DNA of 5,329 nucleotides from Candidatus Moraniibacteriota bacterium (GTDB lineage: Bacteria > Patescibacteriota > Minisyncoccia > Moranbacterales > GCA-2747515). Both the position numbers and the translations under genes were made by a program. Under the pieces are notes generated by a model that searched no databases, had not been told where the DNA came from, and saw only the letters and a list, made by a program, of their open reading frames with translations. The stretch covers positions 1-5,329 of the forward strand of contig JALWEZ010000037.1 in the NCBI GenBank assembly GCA_027039165.1. Direction: 5' to 3'. Shown one piece after another: positions 1 to 4,695 of the stretch (the stretch's first letter is position 1; each line of letters opens with the position of its first letter).

Positions 1-361
1 ATCTAATATAATATTTAATTATTCCTTGTTTTTTTAAGCATTTTAGACTTTCTTCAATCAAATTAATTGCTTCTTGAACTTCTGGAAGTCTTATAATTGC
101 TTTATTTTCTGCAACAAGAAAGGTTTGCCAATGACCTGCAAAACCTTTCACTCCAAAAAGCCATCTACCAAAATTATTAACATCAACTTCAGTCTCAACT
201 GGAATTGATAATTGAACAGGAATAAAATAAATAGGATTATTTTTTGCAGTATTTCTTACTGCAAACTTTAATTCATAAATAGATATTTTTTGAGGATTAA
301 TTTCAACCTCAAAAATATCTTTTAAATTAAAAATTCTTGTTTGAACTTCAATTGCTTTCAT
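1..361 (-). CDS. Unrecognised conserved-looking protein, N-terminal 120 residues (cut by window edge)
   Basis: The frame opens at an ATG (361-359) and stays open for 120 codons to the left edge, so the C-terminus is missing. The start is well supported: AAGGGGGTGA at 376-367 is nearly the full anti-Shine-Dalgarno complement and lies 5 nt before the ATG. The protein begins MKAIEVQTRIFNLKDIFEVE. It has no signal peptide or obvious membrane segment and alternates short beta-like stretches (residues 12-20, 43-56) with an aromatic/glycine patch, FGRWLFGVKGFAGHW (about 64-78). A probable helix near residues 93-112 contains CLKKQG. I do not recognise the family. It follows the preceding frame by 20 nt and is probably the next gene of the ATPase/vWA operon. 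Its DNA contains two strong hairpins (243-265 and 281-320), like the ATPase gene upstream. It is certainly coding; its function is unknown. Confidence 0.78.
   Translation of the reverse strand, partial: MKAIEVQTRIFNLKDIFEVEINPQKISIYELKFAVRNTAKNNPIYFIPVQLSIPVETEVDVNNFGRWLFGVKGFAGHWQTFLVAENKAIIRLPEVQEAINLIEESLKCLKKQGIIKYYIR
243..265. repeat. Perfect 9-bp hairpin inside the partial left-edge gene
   Basis: TTTGCAGTA (243-251) pairs perfectly with TACTGCAAA (257-265) across a 5-nt loop. It lies within codons for FAVRNTAK and is not followed by a T run, so it is not a terminator. It belongs to the same class of coding-region inverted repeats found in the ATPase and vWA genes. Confidence 0.7.
281..320. 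repeat. 14-bp hairpin with one bulge inside the partial left-edge gene
   Basis: AGATATTTTTTGAGG (281-295) pairs with CCTCAAAAATATCT (307-320). There are 14 Watson-Crick pairs with one bulged T, and an 11-nt loop. It is coding on the minus strand. The stem is AT-rich apart from the GAGG/CCTC closing pairs. Confidence 0.65.
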
Positions 362-366
362 TACTT

Positions 367-376
367 TCACCCCCTT
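367..376 (-). promoter_or_regulatory. Strong ribosome binding site for the left-edge gene
   Basis: On the minus strand this reads AAGGGGGTGA, 9 of 10 bases matching the extended Shine-Dalgarno AAGGAGGTGA, 5 nt before the ATG at 361. It fixes that start. The same ten bases recur before the vWA gene (3825-3816). Confidence 0.8.
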
Positions 377-381
377 AATTT

Positions 382-549
382 TTAATCTGCATAACCTATA
401 ACTTTATTAGTTATAGGTTTAAATTTATTGTGTGGTAAGTATAAAAAAGAATGTTCATTATGAGATATATAATATTTACCATCTTTTACAACTAATCTAT
501 GCCCATCAGGAAGTAAATCTTGATATTTCTCAATACTACCCCTTTTCAT
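382..549 (-). CDS. Small frame, 55 residues; probably the C-terminal piece of the gene starting at 1204
   Basis: From the ATG at 549 this frame gives 55 residues (MKRGSIEKYQDLLPDGHRLV...IGYAD) and overlaps the preceding frame by 14 nt. The start is weak. The nearest Shine-Dalgarno-like GGGAG lies 18 nt upstream of it, an in-frame ATG at 567 abuts that GGGAG, and the longest version would need a TTG at 615. An ATT at 534, just after AAAAGGGGTAG, is another but rare possibility. The recognisable part is LPDGHR followed by HNEHSFLYLP and a terminal Asp. As I recall them, unnamed bacterial proteins have this sequence after an N-terminal RQG(D/E)xFF motif. That motif is found at the end of the overlapping frame (residues 210-216). 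I therefore read this as the displaced C-terminus of one gene rather than an independent protein, though an independent small protein cannot be excluded. Confidence 0.5.
   Translation of the reverse strand: MKRGSIEKYQDLLPDGHRLVVKDGKYYISHNEHSFLYLPHNKFKPITNKVIGYAD
393..419. repeat. 11-bp perfect hairpin at the end of the small frame
   Basis: AACCTATAACT (393-403) pairs with AGTTATAGGTT (409-419) around a 5-nt loop. It covers the codons KPITNKVIG just before the stop at 384-382 and ends about 15 nt before the ribosome binding site of the next gene. The mRNA after it has no U tract, so it is a candidate intercistronic stability or translation element rather than a terminator. Confidence 0.7.
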
Positions 550-1204
550 TTCTACAAAAAAAAACATCTCCCTGACGCAAAACCATTTTTCCCTCTTTTT
601 CTGCTCTTTGCACAATTGTAGGTTTCATTTTTTCCAACGCTTCATCAATTGTTTCAGAAGGAGCAACTCTGTTTACAAATACAGAACCATCATCATATCC
701 AGCTATAAATGAAAATTCTCTTTTCCTGCCAAATTGAAGATTAGAACGATAAAGCTCATAATTAATAAGGATGTAAAAAGAATTGCCATCAGACTTGCAT
801 TTTTTTTCATCAATCCAAAAAGGAAAAATAGAATTATAATGTTTATTTGACTTGTATTCACTATCGTAAACAAATAAAACGCCACATTTCTTTTTTCTAT
901 TTAACTTTAAGATAGGGCGGAAATCTTCAGGAGAAGGATGGCAAGAAATTTCATCAATAGATTTTTCAACAATTTTCCAATTTTGAATAGGTAAAATTCT
1001 ATCGTTTTTCTCCCTTCCTCTTTTATACCTATCCTCAAAATCAAAACGATTATGTTTCACAACCAATTTTCCATTCATATAAATTAAATCCCATTTCATA
1101 TCCACTAATTCTGAAAAGCTCATCTCTCCTGCCTGTTTTTGAGTTATTAGTAAATTATAAATCTTTGCAAATACTTTTTTCATTTTTTTAGTTATTTTTT
1201 TCAT
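536..1204 (-). CDS. Uncharacterised protein with C-terminal RQGDVFF motif; likely N-terminal part of a frameshifted ~273-residue protein
   Basis: The ATG at 1204 has GGGG (1214-1211) 6 nt upstream and lies 3 nt after the preceding stop. As read, the frame is 222 residues. Residues 1-27 are basic and helical. Residues 38-75 (WDLIYMNGKLVVKHN...ILPIQN) and 107-165 look beta-rich, with no motif I know. Residues 164-216 read FSFIAGYDDGSVFV, then IDEALEKMKP, then VLRQGDVFF. I recall the order F(I/V)xGxD, FV, eAxexLKPxxV, RQG(D/E)xFFV from unnamed bacterial proteins, which continue with a GH and an HxxH...LP segment. Here the continuation is in another frame. After the T9 run at 556-564 this frame ends within six residues (CRNEKG, TAG), while the small frame supplies VEMKRG...LLPDGHR. 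Skipping one T gives RQGDVFFVEMKRG and a protein of about 273 residues. The cause may be programmed slippage, a real mutation or a sequence error. Function is unknown; it is probably a dedicated partner of the ATPase/vWA pair. Confidence 0.75.
   Translation of the reverse strand: MKKITKKMKKVFAKIYNLLITQKQAGEMSFSELVDMKWDLIYMNGKLVVKHNRFDFEDRYKRGREKNDRILPIQNWKIVEKSIDEISCHPSPEDFRPILKLNRKKKCGVLFVYDSEYKSNKHYNSIFPFWIDEKKCKSDGNSFYILINYELYRSNLQFGRKREFSFIAGYDDGSVFVNRVAPSETIDEALEKMKPTIVQRAEKEGKMVLRQGDVFFCRNEKG
556..564 (-). other. T9 run: candidate frameshift or transcriptional slippage site
   Basis: On the minus strand the sequence is GATG, then nine T, then GTAGAAATG. In the upstream frame it reads GAT GTT TTT TTT TGT AGA (D V F F C R). 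Losing one T, a +1 slip, or gaining two gives GAT GTT TTT TTT GTA GAA (D V F F V E) and enters the open frame that ends at 382. Runs of nine or more A/T are known sites of RNA polymerase slippage in bacteria, and are also common sites of mutation and sequencing error. Confidence 0.6.
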
Positions 1205-1207
1205 TTT

Positions 1208-1963
1208 TTACCCCTTTTTAAATTTTTCTAAAATTTTGTTTCCTTTGTTATACTTTTCTTTTATTTTCAAAATTTCTTTTAATATTTTTTTTACAAAACT
1301 TTCTTTACACCATGTATATCTTTCCCATATAGAATATTTTATATATTCATCTTTAATATCTTCTTTTTTCTCTATTGAAGCAAATAATACCCTATCTTCT
1401 TCATGTTCTGTAATTCTTGTAATTTTAATTTTTTCTGGAGTTAAGGCAATTATGTGTTTTGCGTTATATAAATATACTTCTCCTAAAAAAACACCTACAC
1501 TTCTTTTTATATAAAAACTATCATTTTCTTCATAAACTAAATTCACTTTTCTTGATAATTTTTTCAAAATTTTTTCTTTTTCCATCTTATCTGTAATATT
1601 TCCATACAAATCTTTTCTTATTACTTTTTCTATAAAAGCATTTAAAACTTCTTTTAAAAGATTACTACATTCATCTTTACTCATAGAATTTCTATCTACA
1701 CCCCATTTAAAATTAATTGTAGCCTCAAATACTCCCTTCTTAAATCTACGTAAATTTATACAATTCTTTTCTGTATATAAAAAAACCTGATTATCGCCTT
1801 TATAAATAATTTGCTTTCCTTCATATTCCAAAACCCCTTTCTTTTCTTTCTCTTCATCTTCCCACCACACAGTTTCAAACCAACATTCCAACTCTTCAAC
1901 ATTATTATTTAAAATTAATTTACTATAACTAACTTTTTCCCAACCTTCTGGAATTTCTAACAT
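1208..1963 (-). CDS. Unrecognised 251-residue protein of the ATPase/vWA operon
   Basis: The ATG at 1963 is preceded by GGAG inside AAAAAGGAGTTGTAAA and sits 1 nt after the vWA stop codon, so translation is very probably coupled. The protein is strongly charged (Lys and Glu dominate) with no signal peptide or membrane segment. Residues 1-90 are tryptophan-rich and beta-like (WFETVWWEDEE at 28-38). Residues 98-140 are mainly helical, 140-205 beta-like again (VNLVYEE, SFYIKR, GEVYLYN), and 220-251 form a basic helix (KKILKEILKIKEKYN). This may be two similar beta-then-helix halves, but I cannot show duplication convincingly. I recognise no catalytic motif. Its DNA is among the most AT-rich of the operon (about 17% GC in the stretch 1261-1320) and, unlike the ATPase gene, shows no clear hairpins. 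It may be a structural or adaptor subunit; that is a guess from context only. Confidence 0.82.
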   Translation of the reverse strand: MLEIPEGWEKVSYSKLILNNNVEELECWFETVWWEDEEKEKKGVLEYEGKQIIYKGDNQVFLYTEKNCINLRRFKKGVFEATINFKWGVDRNSMSKDECSNLLKEVLNAFIEKVIRKDLYGNITDKMEKEKILKKLSRKVNLVYEENDSFYIKRSVGVFLGEVYLYNAKHIIALTPEKIKITRITEHEEDRVLFASIEKKEDIKDEYIKYSIWERYTWCKESFVKKILKEILKIKEKYNKGNKILEKFKKG

Positions 1964-1964
1964 T

Positions 1965-3809
1965 TTACAACTCCTTTTTCATTACTTCAATTGCTTCATC
2001 AAAATCACCTACTCTAACATAAGATATTAATCTTTCTTCTTCCCAAAATTCTCTAACTTCATCAGGAATAACCTTTTCTACATATTTTTTATTCTTAACT
2101 TTTTCAGGCTTGCCATAATTACAACAATAAACATCCAAACTCAACATTTTACAATTTGACTTCTTTAATAACTTTTCATAAATAGAAACCCCATCCCAAT
2201 CTGTAAACGTTACAACCAATTTGATATTATATTTTTTTAACAGCTTATCGTAATATTTATGTGCCTCTTCCCAATCGATTTTATCACTTTCTATTGAATA
2301 ATCTTTTCCATCAATAACAACAATTTCTGGAAAAGCATTTGTGTTTATAATTAATATAAAATCATTTTTATATTTTTTAGCAAGTTTATAGAATAAAGAA
2401 GAATCAGAAATGAAATTAGACATACTCTCTGAAATATCAACCATTAAGAGTATGCGGTCATTACTTATATCTTCTTTGTTAGAAAAATATGGATTTTTAA
2501 AACTTACTAAATTTTTTATCAATTTAACCTTATCAATTTGAGGCGACTTTTTACCTCTTGCTGATAAAGTTAAATATTTTTTAAAAATTAATTCAATTTT
2601 TTTAAACTTTTTACTATTAGGAACTTCTTTTAAAATTTCATAAAACCATACGTTAGCTCCTGATGTATATGGTAAATTGAAATGCCTTTGAGGTATTTTT
2701 TCCTCTTTCCCCAAAGGTATTTCAAGTATTTTTTCAATAAAAGAGGCAGTATCGGGTACATTACCCTTAACAACTGCCTCTTGCTCCTGCAAGTCCGCAG
2801 GGGTTTCATCTGAACTTGCAGAAGCTCCCTCATCCTTAATTTGTCTTTCCCCACCCTTATTGTTCCCACAATCAAGGTAATTTTGACAGCTACTCTGCCC
2901 GCTATTGCGGTTTTCGCCATCTCCACCACCTTGATTGCTATCAGGAAAGCCCCTGCTCTGTTCCTGACGGGAACAATTATCAGTGGGGTTTTGGGAGCTT
3001 TGCTCCCTACAAAATGATTGCTCTTGTGAACAATCATCTTGGTCAGGATTAAGGCTCAATGCCTCTTCTTCTGAAGAATTTGCAGTTTCCTGCACTTCTT
3101 CAGAAGGAGTGCCTGACACACTCCCCGCTTTATCCTGTCTCCCAGCTTCCTTTTCAGGAAGGGTTTGACAGGTAGCGGTATCAGAACAACTATCTTTTTC
3201 AATTGCTCTGGTATCGCTACCTATCTCTTGTCCATTTTCTTGCCCCTTATACTCTCCATCTTTAACCTCTCCTGCAACACTTTCGCCACCATGAACATCA
3301 TCAGATATTTCCATTCTACCATCAACAACAGTATCATTATCAATCTTATGCTCCCTTCTATCTTCAGAACTATCAACATTAATACTAACCACCTTTTCTC
3401 CTTCCTCATCTTCATTTCCAACTTCCTGTTCAACTTCATTTTCAACTTCAATATCATTTTTCTGCCTAACTTCTTTTTCAACAACCAAATCAACTTCAAC
3501 AACCATTTTTAAGAATACCGTAAGAAAACTCTGTAAAAACCTCTTACAATCAAATCCTTCTACAGCAACCGTAAGAGGATTAAATAATCCCTCAATTTCA
3601 AATTTACCATTTCCTAAATCAGTAATACAAATTCCATCAACAAAATTAACAGGAATATAGAAAATTAAATTAGAAAAATCCAAACTATTAATCTGCTTTT
3701 CAAATACAACTTCCATATCCATATATTCAAATTCACCCCTTCTTTTCCCATCCAACCTTAACCATATTTTCAACTTCTCACTTCTGAATTTAAATCCAGT
3801 TCTCAACAT
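1965..3809 (-). CDS. vWA/MIDAS-domain protein with long acidic low-complexity linker (CobT-like plan)
   Basis: The ATG at 3809 overlaps the ATPase stop by one base (TAATG) and has AAGGGGGTGA 6 nt upstream. The 614 residues divide into an N-terminal beta-rich domain (1-105, with NLIFYIPV at 47-54 and a helix at 87-103), an intrinsically disordered linker (about 107-355), a short helical lead-in (356-445, SARGKKSPQIDKVKLIKNL) and a C-terminal vWA domain (about 452-600). The metal site is visible as DISES at 458-462 (DxSxS) on a hydrophobic strand (ILLMV), with VVTFTDWDG at 532-540 giving the second Asp. The threonine that normally completes a MIDAS is not obvious. The linker is Glu/Asp/Val-rich at 107-195, then Gln/Ser/Gly/Asn-rich at 196-355 with seven cysteines (208, 214, 260, 267, 279, 308, 314). 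An AAA+ gene followed by an acidic-linker-vWA gene resembles CobS/CobT and Mg-chelatase I/D, but also MoxR/vWA pairs. I expect it to bind the ATPase ring through the vWA domain and to present a substrate or partner; the substrate is unknown. Confidence 0.9.
   Translation of the reverse strand: MLRTGFKFRSEKLKIWLRLDGKRRGEFEYMDMEVVFEKQINSLDFSNLIFYIPVNFVDGICITDLGNGKFEIEGLFNPLTVAVEGFDCKRFLQSFLTVFLKMVVEVDLVVEKEVRQKNDIEVENEVEQEVGNEDEEGEKVVSINVDSSEDRREHKIDNDTVVDGRMEISDDVHGGESVAGEVKDGEYKGQENGQEIGSDTRAIEKDSCSDTATCQTLPEKEAGRQDKAGSVSGTPSEEVQETANSSEEEALSLNPDQDDCSQEQSFCREQSSQNPTDNCSRQEQSRGFPDSNQGGGDGENRNSGQSSCQNYLDCGNNKGGERQIKDEGASASSDETPADLQEQEAVVKGNVPDTASFIEKILEIPLGKEEKIPQRHFNLPYTSGANVWFYEILKEVPNSKKFKKIELIFKKYLTLSARGKKSPQIDKVKLIKNLVSFKNPYFSNKEDISNDRILLMVDISESMSNFISDSSLFYKLAKKYKNDFILIINTNAFPEIVVIDGKDYSIESDKIDWEEAHKYYDKLLKKYNIKLVVTFTDWDGVSIYEKLLKKSNCKMLSLDVYCCNYGKPEKVKNKKYVEKVIPDEVREFWEEERLISYVRVGDFDEAIEVMKKEL
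2421..2454. repeat. 8-bp inverted repeat across the MIDAS codons
   Basis: CATACTCT (2421-2428) and AGAGTATG (2447-2454) are perfect complements with an 18-nt loop. The loop encodes the DISES metal-site segment of the vWA domain. It is isolated; the rest of the vWA-domain coding region has few comparable stems. Confidence 0.5.
2677..3225. repeat. Cluster of about a dozen inverted repeats in the linker-coding part of the vWA gene
   Basis: Adjacent or competing stems run along codons for residues ~195-378. They are 2677-2693/2709-2725 (15 of 17 pairs); 2741-2750/2773-2782 (10 perfect) enclosing GGGTA/TACCC; 2783-2794/2814-2825 (11 of 12); 2855-2863/2868-2877 (9 with a bulge); 2869-2878/2928-2937 (10 perfect); 2959-2964/2970-2975 (6); 2993-2998/3002-3007 (6, loop TTT); 3010-3020/3031-3041 (10 of 11); 3066-3070/3074-3078 (5); 3092-3100/3104-3112 (9, one G-T); 3134-3139/3167-3172 (6) enclosing CTTCC/GGAAG; and 3167-3185/3207-3225 (16 of 19). 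The arms differ in sequence, so this is not one repeated element. The mismatches I found in the longer stems are all G-T or A-C. Local GC is about 50% (31 of 60 in 2941-3000, 32 of 60 in 3121-3180) against 27% in the vWA domain (2281-2340). Confidence 0.75.
3167..3225. repeat. Longest linker hairpin (16 of 19 positions paired)
   Basis: The arms are 3167-3185 and 3207-3225 with a 21-nt loop. The core AGGTAGCG (3170-3177) is perfectly matched by CGCTACCT (3215-3222). Two mismatches are G-T on the plus strand and one is C-A. It competes with the 3134-3172 stem, so both cannot form at once. Confidence 0.65.
3540..3590. repeat. Two short overlapping hairpins in the vWA gene's N-terminal domain
   Basis: CCTCTTAC (3540-3547) is perfectly complementary to GTAAGAGG (3571-3578) across 23 nt. 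GGATT (3577-3581) is complementary to AATCC (3586-3590) across 4 nt. They are weaker than the stems of the two clusters and could be chance. Confidence 0.35.
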
Positions 3810-4633
3810 TATTTCTCACCCCCTTTCTTGTATAAGTCAATGAACGCATGGGCTAAATTTTTTAGCCCTTTAAATTGATTGTGCAGGAACTCCTCATATT
3901 CACTATTCCTGCACAACCACATCTTTATTAATAAAACCATTTTTTCTATATCTTTTGCAATAGGAATATGAAGATAAAATTGTTTTAATTCATATAATGA
4001 AATGTCAAGGTCTGCCTGACGCATACGGTCAGCGACCTTAACTATTAAATTTTGAAGTTTAAAATTTTCATACAAGACAGGAGAAAAAAGGATATAATCT
4101 ATAATAAACTGCCTCTGTAAATCTATATAAAAATCAGAGGCAGGAGAAGACAAAAGACTTGCCTCAACTTGCAAAGGCAAATGTGTCAACTCTACCTTTG
4201 CAAGTCGTCTTTGGAGAGGGTCAATTAACTCCCTCTCCTCGTTACTGGTGATGAAAGTTACAATATTACTTTCATCACCATAAATCAATTTTCCTTCTGG
4301 ATTTCTCACTCTGCAATTCTGGAGAAAATCCAGAAGGAGTGCATCAATCCTTGTGGACGCTTTATCCAACTCGTCCACAAGGATTAAAACCTTTTGGGAC
4401 TTTGACAGTTTTATTGCCTCTGCCAAAATCCCCTTTAAATAAAAATCCCCACCATCAACCCCTGCAAATTTCTTCGCAATGGTAGGGATATTTATAGAAT
4501 AAAAAAAATCCTCTGCCACGACCCACTCGTGACAAAGGATATATAAAAAATTAAAATCAAACTTTTTAGATATATATTCAGCAAGGGCTGTTTTACCAAC
4601 CCCTGCTTTTCCTTTCAAAAGTAAACTTCCCAT
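3809..4633 (-). CDS. MoxR/CobS-like AAA+ ATPase
   Basis: I start it at the ATG at 4633, giving 274 residues, because a perfect AGGAGG lies 7 nt upstream and a good promoter lies just before that. An in-frame GTG at 4741 would add 36 lysine-rich residues but has no ribosome binding site and lies upstream of the promoter. The protein begins almost directly at the first strand. Walker A is GKAGVGKT (residues 8-15), Walker B VLILVDELDKA (82-92; D87, E88), sensor 1 TSN (129-131), and a probable arginine finger is DPLQRR (138-143). RVRNPEGKLIYGDESN (108-123) is the insert-like segment between Walker B and sensor 1. Residues 150-274 form a helical C-terminal lid (IAKDIEKMVLLIKMWLCRN and neighbours). 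The family uses ATP to remodel or load partner proteins as a ring, usually with a vWA partner, which is the next gene. The N-terminus is shorter than in most MoxR proteins. The lid is my inference, and no membrane segment is seen. The gene's DNA is unusually rich in hairpins. Confidence 0.93.
   Translation of the reverse strand: MGSLLLKGKAGVGKTALAEYISKKFDFNFLYILCHEWVVAEDFFYSINIPTIAKKFAGVDGGDFYLKGILAEAIKLSKSQKVLILVDELDKASTRIDALLLDFLQNCRVRNPEGKLIYGDESNIVTFITSNEERELIDPLQRRLAKVELTHLPLQVEASLLSSPASDFYIDLQRQFIIDYILFSPVLYENFKLQNLIVKVADRMRQADLDISLYELKQFYLHIPIAKDIEKMVLLIKMWLCRNSEYEEFLHNQFKGLKNLAHAFIDLYKKGGEK
3816..3825 (-). promoter_or_regulatory. Strong ribosome binding site for the vWA gene
   Basis: The minus-strand sequence AAGGGGGTGA lies inside the last ATPase codons (encoding KKGGEK), 6 nt before the ATG at 3809. 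With the TAATG stop/start overlap it supports translational coupling of the two partners, as expected for subunits made in fixed ratio. Confidence 0.8.
4246..4280. repeat. 13-bp perfect hairpin over the sensor 1 region
   Basis: TGGTGATGAAAGT (4246-4258) is the exact complement of ACTTTCATCACCA (4268-4280), with a 9-nt loop. The mRNA arm codes for GDES and the other for TFIT. The second arm uses ACT TTC ATC ACC, C-ended codons unusual for so AT-rich a genome and exactly those needed to pair. Confidence 0.8.
4292..4338. repeat. 13-bp perfect hairpin after Walker B
   Basis: TCCTTCTGGATTT (4292-4304) pairs exactly with AAATCCAGAAGGA (4326-4338) across 21 nt. On the mRNA it spans codons for LLDFLQNCRVRNPEG, with leucines written CTC CTT CTG rather than the TTA common elsewhere in the window. 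Confidence 0.8.
4346..4385. repeat. 14-bp perfect hairpin over the Walker B motif
   Basis: AATCCTTGTGGACG (4346-4359) pairs exactly with CGTCCACAAGGATT (4372-4385) around a 12-nt loop. It is the longest perfect stem in the window. One arm encodes the Walker B strand (ILVD) and the other ASTRI. Codons GCG, TCC and AGG in the second arm are unusual for this AT-rich context. Confidence 0.82.
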
Positions 4634-4640
4634 CTTTCTC

Positions 4641-4646
4641 CCTCCT
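4641..4646 (-). promoter_or_regulatory. AGGAGG ribosome binding site that sets the ATPase start
   Basis: The minus strand carries a perfect AGGAGG 7 nt before the ATG at 4633. It decides for that start over the GTG at 4741, which has nothing comparable upstream. Confidence 0.88.
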
Positions 4647-4666
4647 CTTTGTTTTTTTACACCCCA

Positions 4667-4695
4667 CATATACACTAAAATTTTTAACTTGTCAA
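4667..4695 (-). promoter_or_regulatory. Sigma70-type promoter of the operon
   Basis: On the minus strand, TTGACA (4695-4690, a perfect -35) is followed by a 17-bp spacer and TATATG (4672-4667, 4 of 6 to TATAAT). Transcription would start near 4660, leaving a leader of about 27 nt that contains the AGGAGG. Position and spacing agree with the chosen ATPase start. No second promoter of this quality was noticed inside the operon. Confidence 0.72.

Larger units (their letters stand above)
3850..4621. repeat. Near-contiguous array of ~14 inverted repeats spanning the ATPase gene
   Basis: Stems found, as left arm/right arm: 3850-3857/3861-3868 (8 perfect, loop TTT); 3876-3889/3906-3919 (13 of 14, 11 perfect in the core); 4007-4012/4034-4039 (6) enclosing 4016-4020/4028-4032 (5); 4047-4053/4061-4067 (7); 4109-4117/4135-4143 (9); 4165-4177/4195-4207 (12 of 13); 4213-4220/4231-4238 (8); 4246-4258/4268-4280 (13); 4292-4304/4326-4338 (13); 4346-4359/4372-4385 (14); 4392-4397/4423-4428 (6); 4445-4455/4479-4489 (10 of 11); 4508-4521/4527-4540 (12 of 14); 4580-4587/4600-4607 (7 of 8); 4606-4610/4617-4621 (5). 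Loops are mostly 3-27 nt, and the last two stems share two bases. Arm sequences are all different. GC in the densest part is 45-47% (4201-4260 and 4321-4380). The longest stems far exceed what I would expect by chance in a sequence of this size. Confidence 0.82.

Noticed and set aside
1..361. Homology of the left-edge protein to the N-terminal domain of the vWA protein (NPIYFIPV compared with NLIFYIPV)
   Set aside because: The similarity is limited to about eight residues, and the flanks do not align convincingly.
393..419. Rho-independent terminator at the end of the small frame
   Set aside because: The stem is AT-rich, has no following U run, and is closely followed by a strong ribosome binding site and another gene.
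703..885. Minus-strand open frame with hydrophobic stretches
   Set aside because: It is an alternative frame inside the 222-residue coding frame, with no ribosome binding site.
1236..1514. Plus-strand open frame rich in Phe/Ser/Ile resembling a membrane protein
   Set aside because: It is the antisense of a Lys/Glu-rich gene, which always yields Phe/Leu/Ser-rich shadows, and it has no start signals.
2630..3512. Several long open frames on both strands inside the vWA linker region (for example 2630-3037 minus, 2983-3168 plus, 3165-3512 plus, 3221-3502 minus)
   Set aside because: They are in other frames of a well-supported gene, have no ribosome binding sites, and arise from its low-complexity, GC-richer or pyrimidine-rich composition.
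2677..4621. Strand-specific wobble (all mismatches G-T on the plus strand), which would imply an antisense structured RNA
   Set aside because: The first stems suggested it, but further ones (for example 2786/2822, 4513/4535, 4516/4532, 3013/3038) have A-C on the plus strand, meaning G-U in the mRNA. The set is mixed.
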